A stretch of 64,000 nt of DNA from Epiperipatus broadwayi. Its lineage: Eukaryota; Onychophora; Udeonychophora; Euonychophora; Peripatidae. The notes under the pieces were generated by a model that was given only the letters and a program-made list of their open reading frames with translations, had not been told where the DNA came from and made no database searches. A program made the translations under genes and the position numbers. Position 1 is the stretch's first letter. The number at the start of each line of letters is the position of its first letter. Shown one piece after another: positions 23,508 to 35,618 of the stretch. The stretch is from NCBI GenBank assembly GCA_028023455.1, contig JAQFVV010000012.1, positions 13,344,364-13,408,363 of the forward strand. The letters run 5' to 3'.

Positions 23508-24290
23508 TACTTACAAATACGTCGATTAATAAAATAAAATAATAAATTGCTTCTCTGATTATGTGTCTACTATATGAATGTCTGATAAATATCAGAATAA
23601 AGTGAACTATTAAACATGCTTCTATATTTGTAAAATCTATATTTCTGTTAATATAAATACACACGTATAAATTAAATATAAACTATAATATATATAATCA
23701 TCGTCTCAACGAATGACAAATTTTATCGATTTAATCAAGTGCTTTCAAAGATCTAAGACTTCATTTTCAAGAAGTAGCTGGAATAAAATATGCAAATTAG
23801 GATGGAATAGATTTTCATTGACCTAGATTTGCCATTTTCCTGGAGATAGCATAAAATGTTTCTTTTTTATTCATGGCATGGATGTCAGAGATGATATAAC
23901 ATGCCTCTAACTCTCCTTTGAAACTCGTGCTACTCTCTGCACACCATGCGAGGCTTGTCTGGCTTGCACTGGTGTCCTGTAGAAGCTGTGTGGTTACAAA
24001 TATTTGGATTAATAAAATAACATAAAATGTTTTTACGAATATGTGTCTACTATATGAAACCCTGATAAATATCAGAATAAAATGAACTATTAAACATGCT
24101 TCTATATGAGGTTACATATACCTGGATTAATGAAACAACATAATAAAATGCTTCTTAGATTATGTATCTACTATATGAATCCCTGATAAATATTAGAATA
24201 AAGTGAACTACTAAATATGCTTCTATATGCGATTACAAACACCTGAATAAATGAAGTAAGCTGAACAAAATGTTTCTAGACTTCTTTTCA
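23508..24290 (+). repeat. Degenerate tandem repeat of about 118-125 bp
   Basis: Units containing GTGTCTACTATATGAA, CTGATAAATATCAGAATAAA and AACATGCTTCTATAT occur at about 23510-23635, 23990-24110 and 24111-24231, with a partial fourth to about 24290. The first is separated from the rest by about 350 bp of unrelated DNA (23640-23985). The region lies in the interior of the presumed LTR element, upstream of its gag-like region. No coding role seen. Confidence 0.7.
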
Positions 24291-24919
24291 TCATATGAAT
24301 TGAAAATGAGTTTTCGCATGGAAATAGTGAGAAACAAATTTTTAATGAAAAAAGGACTTACTAAAAACATATTGTTAAAATAAAATTATTGTTTTCTAAA
24401 ATTAATCTAGTTGTTCAGTTTCATTTTGCATCACTTGTCATTCATTGCTCTTGTTCACAAGAATCTCATTCCCCCCCAGCTACATTCGGCATAACCAGAT
24501 CTGGGTAAGTAAGGTTGTAGTAAGCTGGAACTCTAGTGGTGCCATTTGGGAAGCCAAACAAACAAATTTTCTAGTAGTATCCAGTCTCTTTAAAGCTATA
24601 TCCTCTGGTGAGCAGGAAATAGAGGAGGGGTTAGGTAAACATTGGGTAAAGCCAATGTTTATTTCCTTTCCTACAATATGCTCATCAGGAAATAGTTACA
24701 ACCAATTTATATCAGATGACAGGTAGTCCGGTTACAATATGGACACATCTCTTTAAATATCTGAGTTCACAATATACTAACTTTAGTAGTAAGTAATATG
24801 GTGAATACTAACGACAAAATGTTGAAAGGACATCAGTCTGTTCGATGTAAAAGAAAATGATTTGAATGAATTAAATGTAAAGATAAAGGCTAACTTTAAC
24901 AGCTTGAAGGGTGATTTAA

Positions 24920-26340
24920 ATGCCAAAAGAAATGTCAAACTTGATGTTAGTTCAAAAAAATGTTAAGGCTCTTGAAGCCAGGTTAGATGCTAGCTTAAAG
25001 GACCTCAAAGCAGAAAGAGATAATAAATCCAAGAAATTAGAGGCCAAATTCACCCAAGAATTAAGAGACCAAAGACGAACAACAGCTATCAGAGAAGAAT
25101 CAAAAATTGAAGCCATTTCTCTGAGGGCCAAATTTTATAAATTCAGTAAGGAAATGAGAGATTAAACTCAAAAGATATTGGTGAATTTTGAAGAATCAAG
25201 AAGTTTGCAGAAGCAAATGGCTGCATTAAACTTAAGAGAATGTGAAACAGAATGCTCTTTCTAGCCAATATGTATAGAAATGAAGGCTAAAGTTAAAAAT
25301 GTTGTTAACCTTCAAATGGAAGAACTTCTCCAGCTAAGACAATAATATTGTAAAAAAAGTAGTCCAACAAGTTAATGATGAGAAAGTACACTAGGTATAA
25401 AAAAGGGTTGATATTACCAACAGCACAGTCTTTAGTTGTTTTCAGGAGACTGATACAAAGTTAGAAGATTTTCATTTGAAATTAGGGGGAGATTAGTAAG
25501 TGCAAAACCAGATGAGGCAGATATTCTGAATAAATGCTAGTATGTATGCTCAGATGGAAGAATGGAAACAATGGCACAAATGAAAAGTAATCATATTATG
25601 ACTCTGGAAACATTAATGCAAAAATTTACATTAGAAATGAAGCAAATTAAGAATAGGCTTGCAACAGAAATCAAGAGTCACCCTGAGAGTAATATTATCT
25701 CTGTAAATCAAGAAATCAGGAAAAATCCCAGTCTTAGATTTGGTCAATCCCATGATGATGATATGACAAAGACTTATGAAAGTAATCATGAAAATCTAAC
25801 TTAAAACAGTAATGATTCCCATATGACCTCCAGTATTTCACGGTATATCAGCATAATTTTTTTTAAAGAGGAATATAATGAGAATCCCATTGAGTATCTA
25901 AAACAGTAATGATTCCCATATGACCTCCAGTATTTCACGGTATATCAGCATAAAAATTTTTAAACAGGAATATAACGAGAACGCCTTTGAGTATCTAAAA
26001 CAGTAATGATTCCCATATGACCTCCAGTATTTCATGGTATATCAGCATAAAAATTTTTAAAGAGGAATATAATGAGAACCCCATTGAGTATCTCAGCATG
26101 TTGCAAGTTATTTGCTTTGGGTGCAATTTTGCAAGTTATTTGATTTGGGTGCACTTAGTGAGAATGAAAAGTTGGCAATTGCTAGAAATCATCTTTACAC
26201 TTCTGCAAAGAACATGTGGTGGCCATTATTTGAAAGGTCTTGGACATTTGGTGATTACCAACAAGCCATAGTCGATAATTTTTGGAATGAAAACAAATAA
26301 GACTGCATACACCACAGATTGTTCCATAAAAAATATAACT
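24920..26340 (+). pseudogene. gag-like region of the Ty3/gypsy-like element
   Basis: A first part (24920-25320) reads as a long charged coiled coil: KNVKALEARLDASLKDLKAE then KKLEAKFTQELRDQRR. A second part holds the capsid-like signature KFKEEYNENPIEYL-type text followed by LGALSENEKLAIARNHLYTS and WWPLFERSWTFGDYQQAI near 26130-26285, typical of Ty3/gypsy Gag (assembly of the particle). Many stops and frame changes; the 97-bp triplication at 25801-26092 falls in the middle. Downstream to about 26500 there is more Gag-like text (CHKGSN, CKSLQIGIM) in shifted frames. Not functional. Confidence 0.6.
25801..26092 (+). repeat. Tandem triplication of a 97-bp gag segment
   Basis: Three head-to-tail copies (about 25801-25898, 25899-25995, 25996-26092), each with AAACAGTAATGATTCCCATA, TGACCTCCAGTATTTCA, TATATCAGCATAA and TTGAGTATCT. 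Copies differ at only a few positions. As 97 is not a multiple of three, the duplication itself destroys the gag frame. Confidence 0.9.
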
Positions 26341-26889
26341 GCCATAAGGGAAGTAATAACTCCATTTTTCAGGCAAGTTCAAGCCACTGACCACTTTCCC
26401 CTTATTTGAGACTAAGATTGTACATATTTTGCGTTGAAACCTATCTTGTCACATCAAGAAGATGTAAATCGCTACAGATAGGCATAATGTAGAGGAAGTT
26501 GCAGATATTTTGTAAATACTGGAAGCCAGAAAGAACGTATGATAAAGCACCCAATCAAAAAGAGATGGTCCAAGTTATTCATTCACCAATATAAATTAGA
26601 ATGGGGTCCAAGAGTCAATATGCAAGTCATATCTAAGGAATTATCAGAAGTAATCACCAATTGAAGAGGTAGGTGCCATATAGGAATTGTGGATGAGGAT
26701 CAAAAATATAATCAAAATGTGGATCTTCAACCTGGAAGTTATCATAATAATTATCAGACCAATCTATTAGTCAAGACTCTGGTGGCCAAACCCAAAGGCC
26801 AACCATTAAACTAAGTGGGGTCTAGTGGCAATGTTCCTCACTGCAGGGACCTTTGACTATTTTGGGGGAGAAACAATCTAATCTCCACA

Positions 26890-27150
26890 TTGCATTTGCT
26901 AGAATTTGATTTGTATGATTTTGAGCCTAAGGATTCAAATAATCAACCTGTTATTAACAGCTGTTCAGAAATTACCATTTTGGTAGAAGGGATTGAATGT
27001 ATAGCTTTAATAGACACAGGTAGCCAGATGTCTATTATGTCAGATGAATTGTTTCATAGGCTTTATGAAATAAATCTGTTCATCATTTCCTTGCCACTCA
27101 AACAATTCTTTCAAATTATCTTAGTCAATAGCCATAAGGCTAAATCATAA
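26890..27150 (+). pseudogene. Aspartic protease domain of the Ty3/gypsy-like element
   Basis: An 86-codon frame beginning within a polyprotein. The key motif is CIALIDTGSQMSIMSDELF: the ALIDTGS signature of retroviral-type aspartic proteases (catalytic Asp in DTG), preceded by EITILVEGIE as the first strand pair. The protease would cut Gag-Pol in the particle. The C-terminal half degrades after about 27120. It lies correctly between the gag-like and RT regions. Confidence 0.65.
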
Positions 27151-27389
27151 CCAGGGCACATATTCCTAAATGACAGATTTAATACATAAGATGATTTTAG
27201 CATCTGACTTCATGATTAGACATGGTTGTGTCATAGATTATTATAACAAACAATGATATGTCAGGAAGAAAGAATTGAATTTAAATGTTATATTCTTCAT
27301 CAGTAACTGGAATTGAGTTGTTTGGAAATTGCCACAACTGAGTTGGATATCAGATAAAACTAAATGAATCTATTAATATGAATGTAGAA

Positions 27390-28770
27390 ATGAAAGATAC
27401 TTTGTATAAACTATTATATCAACATAAAAGTGTGTTTTCATTAAGGGATATATCCACAAAATACAGTTCAACATTTTAGATCCCTTCCAATATAACTCCA
27501 TACACTATTAGTATAAAAATTAATTGGACAAATAAATCATCAAATAATGGAGAAGGGTATTATAAAAAGTCTGCATCAGCATTTAATAATCCATTGGTCA
27601 TAGTCAAGAAAAAGAATGGCTCAGCTTGTATCTGCTTGAATGCATGATTCTTGAATCACATAACAATTCTGGAATGTGATGTCTCCCCTTCCATACAAGA
27701 ATTATTGTCAAAATTCAAAGGAAAAAAGATATTTAATACAGTAGATCTGACTGCCAGTTATTGGCAAATTTATTAATGTCCTCATGATCAAAAGTTCACA
27801 GCTTTCAAATATGATAGATAATCATGTGTACCGGTGAATGACCTTTAAATTGATCAATAGCAGGGCAAAATTGATTCATTGTCTTGACAGAATCTTAATT
27901 GATGAGCTAAAAAACCTGGTTGTTATATATATATATGGACAATATCATCACCTATGACAGAGAATTTGAAACACCTATGATTATTTTTCAAAGAGTGTTA
28001 TTATAAGAATCAAGTTAAAAAAGAGTATGATTGCTACTGAGGAAATAGTCTTCCTGGGAGATATAATGCAGAAATGGAAGGAATAAAGCCTCAACCAGAC
28101 AAAATTTCTGCTAGACAGAACTTTCCAGATCCAGAAAATATGAAACAACTTTACTCATTTCTTAGTCTTTGAAATTTTTATAACTGTTTTTACATGAGTT
28201 TTGCTTCTGACACCATCCACATCTCAATTACTTACAAAAAAAGTAAAATTGAAATGGCTGCTGGTTAACAGAAATGAATTGAATCTTATCAAATCAAATT
28301 TCCTGGATAAAATATATTATTTTTATTTTGATCAGACATTCTATGTGCAACCTGACAGTAGTAACTAAAGACTGGGAGTCATGTTATTCTAGTTAGATGA
28401 AGAACATAAGCAGCAGATTTTGTATTTCTTAAGTCATCAGTTAATATGTGCAGAGCTGCATTAATCAACCATAGGAAAAAACCTTAGCAGTTCAAAAATT
28501 AAAGTTTTTGTTGGGGATCATGCATCATGGTAATGACACACCATATAAGTCTAGAATTCCTTAATGATGAATATTTAAATAGTTCTCATTTGGTGAGGTG
28601 AAGCCTATTTTTACAACATCTTTGATTATGACATAACGGTATTGGCAAGGAAAGTCCAATGTTGTCCCAGACAACCCAATCAAGCTTAAAAATCATGTAA
28701 ACATGAAAAATCTATTCCTTACCATGATTATGTTAACAATAAATGATTGTGTTCAAAGGGGACTTAAAAA
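27390..28770 (+). pseudogene. Reverse transcriptase and RNase H of the Ty3/gypsy-like element
   Basis: Recognisable although riddled with stops. NNPLVIVKKKNGSACICLNA corresponds to PxVxVKKKxGxxRxCxDxR. IQELLSKFKGKKIFNTVDLT then ASYWQI is RT motif A with its DLT-SYWQ signature. FTAFKYD follows, then a damaged catalytic box IYMDNI near 27930 where YVDD is expected. EEIVFLGDIMQ is the connection region, and FYVQPDSSN with SHQL and IGKNL marks the RNase H start. It would make and process element cDNA; the order gag-PR-RT-RH-IN supports Ty3/gypsy rather than copia. Confidence 0.7.
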
Positions 28771-28959
28771 AAATTTAAATAATCTGCAATCACAGGTTTC
28801 CAAACTGAAGGATATAATTTTATGTTCAACCAATAAATCAAGATCTTCAGTCACCACTGAAACAAGGATTAGTGAGAAATTATTACACTATAGATTGTCA
28901 GATAATTTGATGTAAAAAACTGATATAATAACAATGATTTTTAAAATTGATTAATAACA

Positions 28960-29810
28960 ATGAAACAGGAAAGTCATTGTTCCCACTTGTTTGAGGTGAA
29001 GGCTAATTTTCTACATACATTGTCTGTATGGGCATAATGGACCTAGGAAAGTAGAGCACATAGTGTGCAGACTGTTCTACTGGTCTAGGATATATGCACC
29101 CACATTAGATATATTTCAGTCATGTGAAATATGTTTAATGATCAAATTTCTGAATAAATCCTATGCAAAAAAATTACAACTTATTTTGTCAAATAGACCT
29201 AATGAAATTCTGTCAATTGACTTTTACAGACCTCTACCATCATTTCGTAGGTACAAATTTCTGTTGGTCGCGTTTGCCCTATTTTTCAAAATATGCCTCC
29301 ACATATCCTGTGTAAAAGGCTGTTGCTTGTGATATCATTAGAGTTTTAAAAAACTCTTCAATTCCCACTGGTTGGAAAACCCAAATCCATTCTTAATGAT
29401 CATGCTATTTTGTAAATTTCTTCAGAATGAAAAGATTAGTTGAGAGCTCAGAATGTCAAGCACATTTTAATTTCCATTTGTAATCCCCAATCTAACAATT
29501 GTGAGAGAATGCTAAGAGAATTGAGCTGATTATTTAGGGTTTACCTGAGGTTGGGTGAACAAACTAAGTAAAATAAGTTTTAAAGTACATTAATTCAATG
29601 CAGAATGAATCTACCAGTTTCAGCTTGATTGGTTTTCATTTTGGTCATGAGGAACCAGTATTAATTGAAACTCCTTTACCTACTATCCCACAGGAAATAA
29701 GTAACAATGATGATTTAGAAATAGGTAAGGAAAATATTACAAGAATGGGTGAAAAACAGAGCTCACAAGGACCACAAGAGATTTGGTATAAGTTTGTATC
29801 CTCCATTTAG
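28960..29810 (+). pseudogene. Integrase region of the Ty3/gypsy-like element
   Basis: Zinc-binding and core pieces of integrase. LFYWSRIYAPTLDIFQSC followed by EICLMIKF gives the CxxC half of the HHCC finger. LSNRPNEILSIDFYRPLPSF is the start of the catalytic core (the D of DFYGPLP), and a shifted frame then reads SKYASTYPVKKAV. A 70-codon open piece at 29598-29810 may be the C-terminal tail. Multiple stops. The domain would insert element cDNA into the genome. About 600 bp later a purine tract and the 3' LTR begin. Confidence 0.65.
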
Positions 29811-30425
29811 TCACCCACAGGAACATCTGTACAAAAAGTTCTTCAATATCTAAGAGACCTTACAGAATTGAAAAAAAAAATGGAGAAAATGCTTAAATGA
29901 TTGATACATTGGATGGGCTGAAGGGGACTACAATGCCCAAAGCCTAAGATTAAGGGTATAATGAATGATTAGCATTGCATTAACTCAAATCTGAACTCAT
30001 AGGTTTTTCTGTTCTTGTTCACTTTATTATGGTATTCCCATGGGAATTAAAAGGTAATGATTTTGATTTCAATGATAATTAAACATTGCCCAATAATAAA
30101 CAACTTTTTATGATCAAAATAAATGAGTAACTTTTCCATAAAGTGTTTGCACCTATGCGCCATTTTTGCATCACACTATGTTTCAACAAAAAAAATGTTA
30201 AGTATTTATGTAATATGCTTGGCTGTTTACATCAGATCTGAAAAAATAAAGTAATTTTTTTTGGATGTTGAAATGAATTTGTTTAGATGTTAAAAATTAT
30301 CCTTAATAAGTTAGGTATAAAAAACGAATGTTTTATTTAAAGGACATATAATTATTTTGTTGGGTATAATAAAGGTGAAAGAAATGTTTTAGTCTCCAAT
30401 TGTCAGTAGGAATATTTTTTTCTGT

Positions 30426-32185
30426 TAAGAGGAGGAAATTGTACAGATTGGAAGGATCAATTCCCACAGTAGATTATAATTTCAGTATATATATGTCAAA
30501 AAAATACTAAAAAAAAGATGGAAGAAAGCAGAGATTTTTTTTTCTTATGCATAATGTTCTGAGTAATTTAATAGTAAAAAATAGTGGATATCTTTATCAG
30601 TTGGATGTACGAGGGAGGGACACAAAAATAATCAGAATCATTCTCTGTTTTCCACACCTGTTATAGTATATACTTCTGCTGTTTCATACTATGCAAGAAC
30701 TCTTCTGCATCAATCTTCCAAATGACATCACTGCATAAAATTGTGTGACCATAGAACATATTGTTTTGTAAACTGCATTTCGCATATTGCCAAATTTTTT
30801 TTATAATGGCCCCCATTTACAGAAAATGGCAAGGAAAAAAGTTGTAATGCTTCAAAGAGATTATAAGCAAGCTGATCTGAAAAAACACGAGTTTATGAGT
30901 GGTTTAATAAAATGTTAAATTTACTACATCCCTAAAAAGCATTGCAAATGAAGACCAAAGTCAAAACAATGCTGATTTTTTTTTTATGCAAATGTCATTT
31001 TTCTCTCAAATTTAGTTCATAATAGTCAGACATTTTATCTGCAAGTTCTGAAACATTTAAGTGATGTAGTAAAATGTAACCATCCCAATTTGTAACAAAA
31101 TAAAGAAATACAATCCCCACCCCAATAAAGTGTCATCTCTCAAAACTTTGAATGTGAAACAATTTTTAATTACATTCAGGATGATCAAGCTTATCTATCA
31201 GCCACATTTGCTGGATCTTGCATTGTGCAATTTTGTTTATATCACTTGAATGAAAAAAATATCTGGTTTTTGCAGACATAGAACTGAAGGGAAAGTGACA
31301 GAGGCATTAAAACACATCACTTTAAAAGTGTGTTTCCAGGGTGCTGTGAAAGGTGACCAAAAGGTTTAGAATGGTGCATTACATTAAATAGACTATACTT
31401 TTTTAAGTTATTCAATTTGGAACATCTAAAACTAAATATAGGATAGCAATAGAAAATGTTTCAATTTTTTTTATTATTATGTTCATTCAATTTTGTTTTA
31501 TTTTATTTTTACTGATATTATCTTTCTTGTTTCTTTCCCATTTCCATGGTGGATATTTGTTTATGATTGTTAAATTGGCAATACTAATAATGTATACAAA
31601 GTAAATAAAGGAATTATATGAAAATTACTTTAAAAGAATACTAATAATCAATAGATTAAAATGTATACAGATGAATCTTTTTTTAAAAAAAAAAAGAAGA
31701 TTCATGATTTACAAATGTATATTTATTTATTTTTTGTGTCTTGAACAGTAAATCTCTTTCATTTTCTATATTATTGATTTTTCTTTTTAAAACAATTGTA
31801 AAATGTTAAACTAAAATTGTAAACAAATCGATAGACACATGAATTAACAATAGTTTGAATAAATATTTCTCAAGAGGATATAATGCTAAAAATGCTATAG
31901 AGATCCATGTCACAAAAAAAGAAAAAGGGCATAAGATTGTACATTTAGCTTGTTTAATTGTTATTATTTTTTCTGTATAAAGAAAAAATAACAAAGTTTG
32001 CTTTTGCTAATTTTTTTTCTTATTCACACAAAAAAATATGGGAACTACGTTTGGACGACATATGGATCAAGAAATGAGTGAGTAGAGAAAACCAGCTAGC
32101 TGGAATTTTAATCCCGAATAACATATTATAAAGAGAACTGTTTGAACTAGCCCTATATACATTCACTATAGTCACTCAAAAATAA
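30426..32185 (+). mobile_element. Polypurine tract and candidate 3' LTR, interrupted by a mariner
   Basis: AAGAGGAGGAAAT at about 30427-30439 is followed directly by TGTACAGATTGGAAGG, the classic polypurine-tract/LTR junction. The LTR-like DNA (30440-30608 and about 31441-32185) matches 17378-18320 in the same order. The break between these pieces corresponds to a decayed mariner. The right boundary is uncertain: similarity persists to CACTCAAAAATAAG near 32175-32190. Confidence 0.6.
30609..31440 (+). mobile_element. Mariner-family transposon relic
   Basis: It begins at a TA with ACGAGGGAGGGACACAAAAA, resembling mariner inverted termini. Transposase debris follows on the plus strand in several frames: MARKKVVMLQRDYKQ; RVYEWFNKM (the EWF motif of the DNA-binding half); QTFYLQVLKHLSDVV near 31028-31072; PHLLDLALCNFVY near 31203-31242, corresponding to the SPDLAPCDF catalytic block with the last Asp changed to Asn; and GKVTEALKHITLK then FQGAVKGDQKV towards the C terminus. 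No continuous frame remains. It lies inside the candidate 3' LTR and its right terminus is eroded. Confidence 0.65.
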
Positions 32186-32189
32186 GCTA

Positions 32190-33585
32190 TAAAGAGAGAG
32201 TGGTTATTTAAATATATTAATACCCTCATTTAACAAACAATTAATTTGCACCTCTAATCAGATTTAATAAAAATGGAGGGAAAGCATATAATCTCCCTGG
32301 CCAAAATTCTATTGTTAACTAAGTAAAACTATGCTTAAATCATAATTTATCAGTATAACCAAGCAAACCATAACAATTATATATGAAATCGAATTCAGAA
32401 TTGATTTAAATTACTGCAATGATCGCAAGATGATCAGTTACTAATTAATGAATTTTAATTTCGAAACAGCTATTCAAATATAATATAACTAATATAATAT
32501 AAATAATTACTAAATTGAAGATAGAAATATTATCTTCGGGATAAAAATATTAAAATATATCCACTCACTGGTTCGAAATATATTTGGCATATCATCACAT
32601 ATCTAAGTGAAATATTAAGAACTTAAATATATAAAAGAGCATAGATTACACTGCAAATATGACAGTAAAACAGAATTTAATTAATAAAATAATTCTTAAG
32701 TTTATTTCTTTAACAGGTTCGAGATAATAGATTTTACAGAGCTATTTTACAGTAAATCAAGCAAGTATTTATTACTGGTTTTACAGGTTGAAGTAAAAGA
32801 AAGATTTAAACCGTTAGATTTTAAACTGGGCATTTATTTAAATTTACCATAGCTATAGTTTTGAAAATTAATAATTAAAGATCATCTGAGAGCTCTTGTG
32901 GTAGTTGTGAAGGTTATTAACTAACTCTTGGGCAGCAGCTTATCTCTTGGCTTTGTTCTCTTGATAGGCAGCAGCTCCCTTCTTGAAGTACTATTGGAGT
33001 AGGTTTCTATCAGGAAGGTTATCCATTGTTATGTTGGCTTGCACCATTTCAGCACTTAGGAATGGAGATGAAGATCACCATTCCTCGGATGTGAGGAACA
33101 GCACAATCCACCTAACTACTCGGCCATCCTAAAATTCAAACAGGCATGGATTCGGCTTGCAGATCTTTCTAAAATTTGACTGAGAATATATATGTAGCAA
33201 AAAACAGCCTATTTAAACTTGCTCACTGATGAAATTACATTTTAAATAAACAAAATTTTCCCAGTGAAGTTAACAATTAGAACCTTTAAAACTTGATATT
33301 TTTAAAGACCAAAATAACTTTTAGCTTTTGTTGTAATCAACGAACAGGATGTTTTCTTATATTTGGCCATTTACTTTCCACAACATTTTAGCAATCGACA
33401 TGGTTGATTAAATCTTGTTTACAATATAAAATATATTTTGACCAACATTTATTGTCTTTAATAAAATTTTGATTTCATCATCCCGCCATACTAAATGTAG
33501 GTGTGGCATGATATAATTTTTACAGATTATTTTTAAATAATTTTAAAAATAGCAAATGACTAAATAACAAGACACTATATCAAAC
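32190..33585. other. A+T-rich DNA with one tRNA-like SINE head
   Basis: Mostly featureless. A G+C-richer patch at about 32885-33140 includes, on the minus strand from about 33132, GGATGGCCGAGTAGTTAGG, which fits a tRNA-derived box A (TGGCnnAGTnGG type). A clean box B is not visible, so this is at best a decayed SINE. No coding region. Confidence 0.4.
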
Positions 33586-33589
33586 TGGG

Positions 33590-34098
33590 TTGGATTGCTT
33601 TTGGTAGAAATAACTTGATACTAAAAGGAAATATGCCTATATGCTTAAAAAGAAAGGTTTTTAATAAAATGTATTTTACCAGTTCTTACTTATGGATCTG
33701 AGACTTGGACACTTAGCAGAAGAGCAATACAGAGACTTCAGACCACTCAAAGAAGTATAGAGAGATGCATGTTGGGAGTAACAAGAAGATATCAAAAACA
33801 TAATATATGGGTAAGAGAACAAACAGGTGTTACTGACCTCATTGAAAAAATTAAAAGACTGAAGTGGAGTTGGGCTAGACATATTGTTAGAAGAGATGAT
33901 AATAGATGGACAATTGAAATCTTAAACTGGATTCCAGAAGATTGTAAAAGACCCAGAAAAAGACTATATGTGAGATGGATGGATGAAATAAGAAAGTGTG
34001 CAGATGTGATGTGGAGAAGAGCAGCTAAAGATTGGAGAAGATGGATTGAACTTGGAGAGACCTTCACCCTGCAGAGGATTGATAATGGTTATGATTGA
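33590..34098 (+). mobile_element. RTE LINE, 3' fragment
   Basis: Corresponds to the last 510 bp of the RTE element at 19.6-22.6 kb, starting in FGRNNLILKGNMP and keeping MLGVTRRYQKHNIWV, LKWSWARHIVRRDDNRWTIE and LETFTLQRIDNG-like text. The frame is open from 33769 to 34098 but the copy is 5'-truncated and cannot move. The tail GATTGATGATATATATATATAT joins directly to the Penelope-like element. Confidence 0.85.
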
Positions 34099-35618
34099 TG
34101 ATATATATATATATGACTAGTTTTGATCGTATTGCAAGTTTTAGATCGTTTAAACATTCGGAATTTGTAACAGCAAAGCAAAAGAAAAAATTGCAAATGC
34201 TAATTAGAACACAATCCCCAAACATTATGTACCCAAATCAAAAAACTATATATAATTTATCTAGGAAAGCCCTCTCCACAGATGAAATTTCGGTTTTAGA
34301 AAAAGGTTTCAATTTTGCTTTAACACCTTCCTGGATACCTTTTGAGAAAATTGTTTGTAATGTTGAATCAGCTCTCGATAAAATTGATTCTACATCGGCT
34401 GATTTGGCTAGAGCTGAGATTTGTAATATTTTTACAAAAGCTAAGCTTCCTAAAAATAATATTTCAAAGAAAGAAAGACAAGCATTAAATAATATAAAAT
34501 CGGACAAATCAATTGTTGTACTTCCAGCTGACAAAGGTAATGCCACAGTTGTAATGGATCGTGACATTTACCATAATAAAATTTTAGATCTGCTTAATGA
34601 TAAAACTTATAAACTATCAAAAAGAGATCATACTACGTATTTGGAAAAAACAACAAAAGCTATTATTAATAAATCACCTATTGAAACAGAGATAAAAAAT
34701 AAAATATTCCCTCATGAAAAATCTTGTTTCTGTCCAAAATTTTATGGACTTCCAAAAATTCACAAACCAGATACCCCCCTTCGTCCAATAGTAAGTGCAA
34801 TAGGTTCTCCAACTCATATTTTAGCCAGATACTTATCGGATTTCATTAAACCTACAATCCCATCTATTAAATGATATATTAAAAACTCTCTTCATTTTAT
34901 TTCTGTTTTAAAAAGTTTAAAAATTAATGCTAATGACATTCTGGTCAGTTTTGATGTCATGTCTTTGTTTACAAACATTCCAATTGATGAAGCTTTAAAT
35001 ATAATCTCACAACATTGCAATTTACCAGACCATATTATTGCTTTAATTAAACATTGTCTCTTAAATACATATTTTGTACACAATGGACAGCATTACAGAC
35101 AAGTTTTTGATACTCCTATGGGCTCACCTATCTCAGGAGTAATAGCTGATTTATTCATGGAATATATAGAAACTCGTGCTTTAGAATCATCATCTTTAAA
35201 ACCTCTCATTTGGCTCAGATACATAGATGACACTTTTGTCATATGGCAACATGGCAAAAATAAATTAGATGATTTTTTCTTACATTTAAATAATATGCAT
35301 CCTCATATTAAATTTACAATGGAGACAGAGTCTGATGGAAAATTCCCTTTTCTTGATGTTCTAGTCACCAGAACACCAAATAGTTTATCTTTTTCTATTT
35401 ACAGAAAGGATACACACACAGACAGATATTTGCATTTCCATTCTCATCATCACCCAACTCAGATAGTTTCTGTAGCCAAAACTCTTTTAAATAGAGCAAT
35501 TAACCTTTTAGATGAGACACATCTGAAAGAAGAAATAAATCATATTAATAGTATTTTATTAGAAAATAGTTATAATTACAAATTTATAAAAAAAAGCCTT
35601 ATTTCAAGCCCAAAATAG
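34095..35618 (+). pseudogene. Penelope-like reverse transcriptase, one in-frame stop
   Basis: One frame runs 34095-35618, interrupted only by TGA at 34872-34874, where PLEs usually have Trp (SIK-stop-YIKNS). Motifs: SIVVLPADKGNATVVMD (PLE hallmark N-terminal to the palm), FYGLPKIHKPDTPLRPIVS, LVSFDVMSLFTNIPI (motif A), TPMGSPISGVIADLFME (motif B), WLRYIDDTFVIW (motif C, catalytic YIDD intact) and GKFPFLDVLV. All catalytic aspartates are present. The frame is lost at the A-run near 35588-35595, just before the endonuclease. The enzyme would reverse-transcribe element RNA at a nicked target. Confidence 0.85.

Noticed and set aside
28703-28915. 70-codon plus-strand frame between RT and integrase
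   Set aside because: No motif of its own; most likely part of the decayed Ty3/gypsy-like pol rather than a separate gene.
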